A model generated the notes under the pieces. That model made no database searches, was not told where the DNA came from, and saw nothing but the letters and a program-made list of their open reading frames with translations. A DNA stretch of 64,000 nucleotides from contig NZ_CP098455.1 in assembly GCF_023702635.1 (NCBI RefSeq), forward strand, positions 2,108,001 to 2,172,000, written 5' to 3'. Below are positions 23,099-30,208 of the stretch, in pieces. This DNA is from Spongiibacter taiwanensis (GTDB lineage Bacteria; Pseudomonadota; Gammaproteobacteria; Pseudomonadales; Spongiibacteraceae). The position numbers and the translations under genes were made by a program. Each line of letters starts with the position of its first letter. Position 1 is the first letter of the stretch.

Positions 23099-23602
23099 AT
23101 GAAAACTATGTTAATGCTTCTTCTCGCCGCACTACCTAGCTTGTCTTTTGCGTGTGACTGTCGAGGGTATAATATTGAAGAAGCTTTCAACGAATATGAG
23201 ATTGTGTTTCGTGGTGTCGTGAAAAGTACTGGTAGTAAATGGGTTTGGGAAAAAGGTTATTGGTTTCCAAATACTTTAAATAAAGTGAAAATGGAGGTCA
23301 TTAAGTCTTACAAAGGGAAGCAGGATAAAAATACGATAGTGTTCACGAGGCCAACGATTAACGCCTGTGGCTACCCTTTCAAGATAGGTGTTGAATACGT
23401 TGTATTTGCTTACATTGGCACGAAAGAGTCAGCGAATAATGGCTGGGAAGTCGAAGGAGGAGCTATGGTATCCTCATGCAGCCCCACAATTCATTATAAG
23501 AAAGTAGAGTCAATCCATGAGCGTGAAAGGAAATACGTCGTTGATTTTCTTGAATCCAACTCATACAAGGTCAAGCAGCGGATGGAGTCTCCCCAAAAGT
23601 AG
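23099..23602 (+). CDS. secreted TIMP/netrin-like domain protein
   Basis: A 167-residue exported protein with signal peptide MKTMLMLLLAALPSLSFA directly followed by CDC at the mature N-terminus. Two further cysteines (NACGYPF and SSCSPT) and the strand pattern EIVFRGVV, KVKMEVIKSYKG and VEYVVFAYI match the bacterial tissue-inhibitor-of-metalloproteinase-like (OB-fold, NTR) proteins. In animals the Cys N-terminus chelates the metalloprotease zinc; whether bacterial members inhibit proteases is unknown. Codon use and GC are lower than in the surrounding core genes. Confidence 0.68.
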   Translation: MKTMLMLLLAALPSLSFACDCRGYNIEEAFNEYEIVFRGVVKSTGSKWVWEKGYWFPNTLNKVKMEVIKSYKGKQDKNTIVFTRPTINACGYPFKIGVEYVVFAYIGTKESANNGWEVEGGAMVSSCSPTIHYKKVESIHERERKYVVDFLESNSYKVKQRMESPQK

Positions 23603-23984
23603 TAGACGCCTATCTCAACCTGAAGGCAGGCAAGTATAGCCACCATTCACAGCAAAGAACACGTCTAGGGGTAATAGGTCGTTCTTTCCAATGGCGACTT
23701 TCGAAGTTGAATACCGGCTTCACCTGCTCAGCAGGCCGGGTGAGCTTCAGGAAGTATCTTATTGAAATTAAAAGGCTGTTCTAGGAATGCGTGGCATCAA
23801 TCTATTTTCATGCCGGGCAACATTGGGCTAATCAGAAGTACCTCGGTCCAAAAGTGGCAAAAATAAAGCGTTAGATCAGCAGAAATACTACCACCTTCAC
23901 AAGGAAGGAATAACATTTATCCCCGATAAAGGTTGCCCTTGCCGCCAGAAGGGTCCACTGTCCAAGTTTGATCCTTGGAGAAAT
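23603..23984. other. non-coding stretch in the accessory region
   Basis: About 380 bp without a convincing gene. It contains one exact GTTRRRY heptamer (GTTAGAT at 23870-23876), but I could not find a convincing complementary left half, so I do not call it a recombination site. The ribosome binding site of the following BLUF-like gene (GGAGAAAT) ends it. Confidence 0.4.
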
Positions 23985-24488
23985 ATGCCCTCATTTGGTC
24001 AATCTACTCCCGCCGGACATTCCATCAGAGAGCATCTCACTGCTTTCGTCTACATAAGTCGCGCTGAAAAGTCCTTTCCTTACAAGGAGATGAGAGCGTT
24101 GCTTGATCGCAGTCGCATCAATAATGAAAAGCATGACGTCACCAGCTGCCTTATTTACTGGCAAGAAGCCGTGTTTATTCAATACATCGAGGAGCCAGAT
24201 GACACGGCACGCCAACTGATGAAAAATATCAGTCTGGATTCGAACCATCGAATCCTTGTCACCACGAATTAAACCGAGCTGCACAAACGTCGATTTGAAA
24301 ATCGTCCACTGCTCTCAATTAGCGGGAACGAATCCTCAAACCAAACCGAGTGGTTGCTTCGCTTCAAGCTAATTGCGTTAGAAGACAGTAATGCAGGCGA
24401 AGTATCTGCTGGCCACTGGCAGCGGGTGATTTGGGAAGGCATCGATATGCTCGCTAATGTGCGTGGATTTGACGACTCTTCTCTTTGA
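23985..24488 (+). pseudogene. BLUF-domain blue-light sensor gene, interrupted by an in-frame stop
   Basis: The first 95 codons encode most of a BLUF flavin-binding fold: LTAFVYISRA with the photo-active Tyr (Tyr23), RINNEKHDVTSCLIYW with the FAD-contacting Asn47, FIQYIEEP with Gln66, and HRILVTT. A TAA at 24270-24272 ends the frame just before the last strand. The same frame then stays open for 71 codons (TELHKRRFENRPLLS onward) to a TGA at 24486. BLUF proteins usually continue here with a FPDWSMGF-like strand, which is not recognisable. GGAG precedes the ATG. Most likely a decayed sensor gene; a sequencing error or a functional short form cannot be excluded. Confidence 0.6.
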
Positions 24489-25045
24489 GCCCCACCCAAG
24501 CCATGATGGTATGTTTCCAGTGACGCGGTAGACCTATCTGTAGGCGCAATGAGTCCTCTCTTTCGGCGTAGTATCTTGGCAGTAGCGATCCGTCCCCTAA
24601 AACAGAGCCGAGTACGTTTTCGTTAACCGGGGCGCCACTCATTGGTCTCGACTCCCGAGCTAAGTTGTCGCTGTTAGCCCACCACATCGCCGCTATATCC
24701 CAAGGTTAACTTTGAACCCTTGCACAATTCGTTGAACCTCAAAAATAAGTTGTTGAAGTCAGAATATAAAAATCGCTAGCGTGGCGACATAAGCAGCTCG
24801 GTCACCACTCGTTACGGGCTCAGCCATTCGGTAGCAGGGCAACGTTTATCTGTCATTGCATTCGCTGTGCCCTACGCTGAATACGACCGTGGTGAGACTA
24901 TTTCGTCGGTATCATCTCGTATTTACCTCCCCGAATTTTCTGAATACCTCGCTGTAAAAACGACAACAATTTACCAAGAATAATTTATATCGTTAGTCGC
25001 CAAAGGGCTGCGATATCGAATTTGTATTGATGGAGATAGAAAATA
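24489..25045. other. non-coding stretch, possible gene debris
   Basis: About 557 bp in which I see no supported gene, repeat or RNA. Open frames on both strands are short and lack ribosome binding sites. It may be remnants left in the accessory segment after glmS. Confidence 0.4.
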
Positions 25046-26392
25046 ATGAAATACCCGAGCCTTTTGTTATCACGGCTAATAACACTGCTATTGCTATCGT
25101 GCCCAGCCCTTGCCTTAGAGGTAGAGCAATTAGCACCTTTCCAAATAGAGCCGGTTGGAGCTGGTGAGCGTGGCGGTGAAGTGTTCTATTCCCTGCGGTC
25201 CTTCGCCAACGGTGGCCACGATCTAGTGCATGACATTCCAGCCGATCAACGCAGTGGTAGCAAAACCCTGTCAGCCGTTTTTAAGGATACCGGCAGTCGC
25301 TGGGTCTATTTGGCAACGCGAAAAAGTGGGGTGATTCACCGTACCTACTTTGATTTGCTTAATGGCCGCGCGGGTCAGCGCAGTCCAGAACATGGTGCCC
25401 GCATTGCCCATCTAGGCGGGGGCTGGCATCGGGTTGCCGTTGATTTTCAGGGTAGCAATGTCACCAGCGTCCATTTCGGTATCGCCGGCGGCAATGGTGC
25501 ACCGTACTTTTCCGCCAATCCTGGCACCGACAGAGTGTTCTTTACCGAGCCCGAACTTTCTGGAGGCAGTGTGAGCCTTGCCAGTGCAGCAGCCAGCGAG
25601 AAGGGCCTGTGGGTATGGCGGGCAGACCCGGTACTGGACCAGGGCGAGCGTACTGCCCTGGTAAACTTTATGAGCGGTAAAGGCTTGAATGCAGCGTATG
25701 TTGATGCGCGCATCCCCGTTCTTAACAATCATTACATGCTGTCGGAGTTTATTCGCACTCTCAGCCGGCAGGGCATCGCGGTCGAGTTGATGTTTGGTAA
25801 GCCGGAGTGGGCATTGTTTGAACATCACCATGAGGTGCTGAACCTGGTCGATCAGAGCATCGAATACCTGCGGCGCCATCCAGAGGAGGCGCCGGTGGCA
25901 GTGCATTTGGATATTGAGGCGCACTTGGTGGGCCAGTGGCAGGACAATCGTAATAGCGTGGCCAATCAACTCCTGGACCTGCTTGCCAAGGTGCGCTCTC
26001 GGCTTGCTGGCACCGGCTTGCCGCTGGTGGTGGATATCCCCGTGTGGTGGGACACTTTTTCGGTGACCCGCAATGGTGTCAGTCGACCCCTGCACCAGTG
26101 GGTAATTGACGGCAGCGATCGAACGGTGCTGATGGATTACCGGGATACTGAGAGTCGCATCGTTAATGATGCCTCACAGGAGCTGCAGTACGCGGCGAGC
26201 AAGGGCAAGCAAGTGGTTGTCGGTGTGGAAACCATGTGCATTCCCCCGGAGTTGATTACCTTTTGTGAAGAAGGCGCCCGGGTGATGGAGTCGGTGTTGG
26301 CAAATGTTGATCGGCGCCTGAAGGCTGACCAGGCAGCCTATCGTGGCACGGCGGTTCACCACTACCACGCCTACCGTAACTTGAGACCATAA
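25046..26392 (+). CDS. secreted protein, N-terminal carbohydrate-binding-like domain plus barrel-like C-terminal domain
   Basis: A 448-residue exported protein (signal peptide about residues 1-23, ending in PALALEVEQ). Residues of roughly 25-180 look like a beta-sandwich of the CBM4/9 sort (RSFANGGHDLVH, GGWHRVAVDFQGSNVTSVHFGIAGG). From about 190 on, strands and helices alternate as in a TIM barrel, with acidic positions at strand ends (AAYVDARIPV, VAVHLDIEAHLVG, LVVDIPVWW, KQVVVGVET), as in glycoside hydrolases. I do not recognise a named family. Starts at ATG; the GGAG is about 11 bp upstream. The gene returns to the higher GC content of the core genome. Confidence 0.6.
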   Translation: MKYPSLLLSRLITLLLLSCPALALEVEQLAPFQIEPVGAGERGGEVFYSLRSFANGGHDLVHDIPADQRSGSKTLSAVFKDTGSRWVYLATRKSGVIHRTYFDLLNGRAGQRSPEHGARIAHLGGGWHRVAVDFQGSNVTSVHFGIAGGNGAPYFSANPGTDRVFFTEPELSGGSVSLASAAASEKGLWVWRADPVLDQGERTALVNFMSGKGLNAAYVDARIPVLNNHYMLSEFIRTLSRQGIAVELMFGKPEWALFEHHHEVLNLVDQSIEYLRRHPEEAPVAVHLDIEAHLVGQWQDNRNSVANQLLDLLAKVRSRLAGTGLPLVVDIPVWWDTFSVTRNGVSRPLHQWVIDGSDRTVLMDYRDTESRIVNDASQELQYAASKGKQVVVGVETMCIPPELITFCEEGARVMESVLANVDRRLKADQAAYRGTAVHHYHAYRNLRP

Positions 26393-26459
26393 GCAGCGCG
26401 CCTCAACATAGAAAACACTGGCATAATGCTAGCCTTACTGAAACCAGGAAGGATTTTCG

Positions 26460-27173
26460 ATGAGCCAGGAGCCCGAGTCAGTCACGCAGGCGGCGCAGCC
26501 AACATTCAGCATTGGCCATGCGCTGAATGAGGGGATGCGCCTCAGTAATGGCGCAAAATGGCCTATTTTCAAGGCGCTGTTGTTATCGCTGCTGGTGATG
26601 ATTCCCGCTGGCTTGATCTTTCAGGTCTTTCCCGGGATTTTGCAGGAGCGTAACCCTTACTCCAACTTGGCGATGTTCTTGGGCATCGCCGGACAGGTGG
26701 CCTATATCTTCTTTACCAATCCGCTGACGGCGGCCTTTACCCTGATTGGTGCCGAGCGTGCGGCGGGCCGCGATGTTCGGCCTCGGCAGGTTTTTGATTA
26801 TTACCACCGCGCCTGGCCGCTGCTGTTGTTATACATCGTGATGGTTGTGCTGATGTTCCTGGGCTTTCTGGCGCTTATTATTCCCGGCATTTACCTCAGT
26901 GTGGCCTACATCTTCGCGATGCCTCTGTCCGCGGACAAAGGGCTTTCGTTTTGGCAAGCACTGGAAACCTCACGCAAAACAGTAACCAAGCACTGGTTTG
27001 CGATGTTTGGTTTTATTTTGCTGCTGTTGTTGATGAATCTGGCCGCGCTGCTGGCCTTTGGGGTGGGCTTGATCTGGACAATACCCTGGTCCATCTGTGC
27101 GGTGGGTGTGGCGTATCGACAGCTATTTGGCTATGAAGCAGACGATAGTGAACAGGAGTCTCTTCAGGCTTAG
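26460..27173 (+). CDS. integral membrane protein of unknown function (BPSS1780/DUF975-like)
   Basis: A 237-residue protein with about six membrane segments. It begins with a soluble FSIGHALNEGMRLSNGAKWPIFK segment, a pattern seen in membrane proteins with an amphipathic lead helix, and has the LIIPGIYLSVAYIFAMPLSADKGLSFWQALETSRK motif typical of DUF975 and glycerophosphodiesterase-type membrane domains. GGAAGGATTTTCG before ATG is a good ribosome binding site. No pathway can be inferred from the neighbours. Confidence 0.62.
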   Translation: MSQEPESVTQAAQPTFSIGHALNEGMRLSNGAKWPIFKALLLSLLVMIPAGLIFQVFPGILQERNPYSNLAMFLGIAGQVAYIFFTNPLTAAFTLIGAERAAGRDVRPRQVFDYYHRAWPLLLLYIVMVVLMFLGFLALIIPGIYLSVAYIFAMPLSADKGLSFWQALETSRKTVTKHWFAMFGFILLLLLMNLAALLAFGVGLIWTIPWSICAVGVAYRQLFGYEADDSEQESLQA

Positions 27174-27827
27174 CCAGCGGCAGGTTCAAGGTTGAGCGAC
27201 GGCGCCGTTACCTTGTCGAGCCTATCACCAAGGGTAGGCTTGAACGTCGGGTGCTGGCCTGGTCAGGTCCGCTTCTTGGCGTTGCGCAGCCACAGCACAC
27301 TGTGGGGAATGGACAGCGTTGCAGCGATAATCAATGTCACCATAGCGAATTCCAGCATTGTATTGCCCTCCTTGAGCGCGACAGTGGTTTGAGAGTAAAC
27401 GCAAATGTAGGGATATTCCACTACATAAACGTGTCGTTAGCAGCGTCTATTTCCTCTTCAAAAAATATTGGTTTGTAGTGTGAATGGGTGAAAAATATTC
27501 GGGGCAGTGGCTCGTCCTGGGAAAAGATCTCAAACTCAACCAGTTAGCCCAACGTTATTCCGCCACCTCGAGAATAGCCCGCCCGGAAATCGGCTTTGCT
27601 ATTGCAAGACGTTTTTCGGAAATTGAATCGTGCGATCCGCTGGGCTTTGATAGATGCTATGGCCGAGGAAACCGATCCGCAATCATTTGACGTCGGGCTG
27701 GCAGCGATCAGACAACCTGCCGAATGACCTGATTATTGACAGCAATTACCGAAACCTGCCCGGTCCGGGCGGCGCGCCCGGCCGCCGGCTGTTATGATGC
27801 CCACCCCGCTGCCAGCCATTTATCTTT
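27174..27827. other. intergenic region with one small minus-strand gene
   Basis: About 650 bp. Apart from the small membrane ORF at 27263-27358, it holds only short open frames of no recognised family around 27484-27750. These could be remains of an older gene, but no motif supports that. Confidence 0.4.
27263..27358 (-). CDS. 31-residue predicted single-span membrane protein
   Basis: A small open frame starting at ATG with a near-perfect Shine-Dalgarno AAGGAGGG (27366-27373 on the minus strand), spaced 7 nt. The product is one hydrophobic helix (FAMVTLIIAATLSIPHSVLW) followed by a positive tail (LRNAKKRT), which predicts an N-out/C-in inner-membrane miniprotein. Such small proteins often act as accessory subunits of larger membrane complexes, for example CydX. 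No partner gene is adjacent. The coding case rests on the ribosome binding site and the clean amphipathic layout, not on a known family. Confidence 0.55.
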   Translation of the reverse strand: MLEFAMVTLIIAATLSIPHSVLWLRNAKKRT

Positions 27828-28721
27828 GTGAAAGCCTTAACGAATAATCCCTACGCCGTACTGTTGCTGGTCGCCGTGATCTGGGCGGGAAATGCCATTG
27901 CCGGAAAGCTGGCAGCGGGCCACGTATCGCCAATGCTGCTCACCTTGCTGCGTTGGGTGGTTGCCGTGGCCGTCATCGTGCCATTCGCTTGGCCCGATCT
28001 ACGCCGGGATCGGGCGCTGATTCGTCGGCACTGGCGGTTGATGTTTGCGCTTGGTGCTTTTGGTTTTACCGGCTTCAATGCGCTGTTCTATTGGTCGTTG
28101 AATCACACCTCCGCAATCAACGTCACCATTACCCAGTCGGCGATGCCCTTACTGGTGTTTCTGGGCAACCTGCTGTTCTTTCGGGTGCCTTTTAACCCGC
28201 TGCAGTTAGTGGGTTTTAGTCTGACCCTGGTCGGCGTCGCTATTACGGTAAGCGGGGGTGATTGGCAGGTGCTGCGCCATTTGCATCTCAACAAAGGCGA
28301 CGCCTTAATATTGGCTGCGGTGGTGCTGTATGGTGGCTACACGCTGGCGCTGCGGTTCAAGCCAGATTTTCATTGGCGTTCTGCCATTGCCTTGCTGTCG
28401 GTGTCCGCCATGATAAGCGCTGTTCCGTTGGCGTTATTGAAATGGCAGCAGGGCAATGCACAGGTGCCCGATGCGATGGGTCTGGGTGTGTTGGCCTACA
28501 TTGCCCTGTTCCCTTCATTGGTTGCCCAGTCCTTTTATATTCGCGGTGTGGAGTTAATCGGTGCCAATCGCGCTAACCTTTTTATTAATCTGGTGCCGGT
28601 ATTTGGTGCGGTGCTCGCGGTGATGGTGCTGGGTGAGGTGCTACATCTTTACCACATCGCGGCACTGGCCTTTGTCTTGGGCGGTATACTCCTTGCCGAG
28701 TGGAGCGCAAAGCGACGTTAG
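27828..28721 (+). CDS. EamA/DMT-family transporter
   Basis: A 297-residue inner-membrane protein with ten predicted helices in two repeated EamA halves (N-terminal VIWAGNAIAGKLAAGHVSP and FNALFYWSLNHTSAINVTITQS; C-terminal LFPSLVAQSFYIRGVELIGANRANLFINLVPVF). Members export amino acids, nucleobases or other small metabolites; the substrate cannot be assigned. The start is GTG. It is monocistronic as far as can be seen. Confidence 0.9.
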   Translation: MKALTNNPYAVLLLVAVIWAGNAIAGKLAAGHVSPMLLTLLRWVVAVAVIVPFAWPDLRRDRALIRRHWRLMFALGAFGFTGFNALFYWSLNHTSAINVTITQSAMPLLVFLGNLLFFRVPFNPLQLVGFSLTLVGVAITVSGGDWQVLRHLHLNKGDALILAAVVLYGGYTLALRFKPDFHWRSAIALLSVSAMISAVPLALLKWQQGNAQVPDAMGLGVLAYIALFPSLVAQSFYIRGVELIGANRANLFINLVPVFGAVLAVMVLGEVLHLYHIAALAFVLGGILLAEWSAKRR

Positions 28722-28978
28722 TTTCTGTGCTTCCCCTGCTATTCCCCTCTCTCTTGTTGGTTAAATACCTGCCAATTTCAGGCAGTTAGACCGCTTCCGT
28801 GAAAAGCATCGCAGTTTGAAAATCGACATGATTCTGCTCTTGGCGCAGAATTTTGTTAACGCGGTTTCGCAGTTGGAGCGCCGATCGGCCTAAAATTTGC
28901 TGAAAAATTTCTGTAGTCGTTATTGGAAACTGAGCACAGCATTCATTCAAACCTATCAAGGTATGAGGAGGCAACGCA

Positions 28979-30136
28979 GTGGGCAGTCTTACAAAAACTC
29001 GACAAGAAAACCGGGGGTTTCGCGGTAGCCCCTACGCGCTATTTGAGTCCCTGCTGAACAAGGCCGATATTGAAATCAATGGCTCGCGTAGTTGGGATTT
29101 TCAACTCCACGACAAGCGCTTTATCCCGAAACTGATCACCCAGGGCAACCTTGCTTTAGGTGAAGCCTACATGGCGGGGCAGTGGGATGCCCGTCGCCTC
29201 GACGAGTTTTTCTTTCGCATTCTGCGCCACGGCATTGATCAACAAATCAGGCCGCGGCAGGTGATGCTCGACTCCCTCCGCGCGCGACTATTCAATCTGC
29301 AAAGCCTGTCTCGGTCATTTCAGGTCGGCGAACAGCATTACGATATTGGTAATGAGGTCTACGAGGCCATGCTGGATTCCCGCCTGACCTACACCTGCGG
29401 TTATTGGAAAACTGCGGCCAACCTCGAGCAAGCCCAGACCGACAAGCTGGATCTGGTCTGCAAAAAAATGGGCCTGCGACCCGGCATGAAGGTGCTTGAT
29501 ATCGGCTGCGGCTGGGGCAGTTTCATGTCCTATGCCGCCCAGCATTACGGTGTGGAATGCGTTGGGGTGACCGTGTCCAAAGAACAGACCGAGTGGGCGC
29601 AACAGCGATACGCCAGCCTCCCTATCACGTTTCGCCTGCAGGATTATCGTGAGATTGACGGCCAGTTCGACCGGATTATCAGCTTGGGCATGTTCGAGCA
29701 CGTTGGCCGCAAAAACCATGCTGCTTTTATGCAGGTAGCACGACGTTGCCTGAAGGAAAATGGCTTGATGCTGCTCCATACCATCGGCAAGAACCGTCGT
29801 CATTCAGTGGTTGATCCGTGGATTGATCGCTATGTCTTTCCCAACGGAGATTTGCCATCCATTGGGCAGATTGGCGACGCGGCCGATGCGCTGTTCGTCA
29901 CCGAAGATTTGCATAACTTTGGCGCCGATTACGATAAGACGCTAATGGCCTGGCATCGCAATTTTGAGCTGGCGTGGCCAGACCGGCTGGCGGATAAATT
30001 TGATAGTCGCTTTTACCGCATGTGGCGCTACTACTTACTCAGTTGCGCCGGGGCATTTCGGGCGCGGGATATTCAGCTCTGGCAATGGGTGTTTTCGCCC
30101 CGTGGTGAGCTGGGCGGCTATGCCCGCCACAATTAA
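28979..30136 (+). CDS. cfa: cyclopropane-fatty-acyl-phospholipid synthase
   Basis: Transfers a methylene from SAM to the double bond of membrane phospholipid acyl chains, typically in stationary phase or acid stress. The 385-residue product carries the family segments EQHYDIGNEVYEAMLDSRLTYTCGYW, the SAM motif VLDIGCGWGSFMSYAA, GVTVSKEQ and SLGMFEHVGRKNH, and a C-terminal RMWRYYLLSCAGAFRARDIQLWQWV segment. Length matches E. coli Cfa (382). The start is GTG behind GAGGAGGC. A transcription terminator for the opposite strand lies just after it. Confidence 0.95.
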   Translation: MGSLTKTRQENRGFRGSPYALFESLLNKADIEINGSRSWDFQLHDKRFIPKLITQGNLALGEAYMAGQWDARRLDEFFFRILRHGIDQQIRPRQVMLDSLRARLFNLQSLSRSFQVGEQHYDIGNEVYEAMLDSRLTYTCGYWKTAANLEQAQTDKLDLVCKKMGLRPGMKVLDIGCGWGSFMSYAAQHYGVECVGVTVSKEQTEWAQQRYASLPITFRLQDYREIDGQFDRIISLGMFEHVGRKNHAAFMQVARRCLKENGLMLLHTIGKNRRHSVVDPWIDRYVFPNGDLPSIGQIGDAADALFVTEDLHNFGADYDKTLMAWHRNFELAWPDRLADKFDSRFYRMWRYYLLSCAGAFRARDIQLWQWVFSPRGELGGYARHN

Positions 30137-30156
30137 AAACCACAGCGGTAAAGAGC

Positions 30157-30180
30157 AAAAAAGGGCTGCAAATGCAGCCC
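30157..30180 (-). terminator. intrinsic terminator of the minus-strand TonB receptor gene
   Basis: GGGCTGC (30163-30169), loop AAAT, GCAGCCC (30174-30180). Read on the minus strand the stem is followed by six T (30162-30157), the classic form. It ends the receptor gene that stops at 30209 and also separates it from cfa. Confidence 0.85.
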
Positions 30181-30208
30181 AAGGGAGTGGTGTTATGGGT
30201 GGGGTTGA

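Noticed and set aside
24454-24687. 77-codon minus-strand frame ending in LPRHWKHTIMAWVGLKE
   Set aside because: Looks protein-like in part, but no family, no ribosome binding site and an overlap with the BLUF remnant; cannot be supported by eye.
27484-27690. 68-codon plus-strand frame before the EamA gene
   Set aside because: No ribosome binding site and no domain; another frame over the same DNA is equally open at its 3-prime end, so coding cannot be decided.
28786-28974. 62-codon minus-strand frame upstream of cfa
   Set aside because: It spans the promoter and leader region of cfa, with no ribosome binding site and no recognised family.
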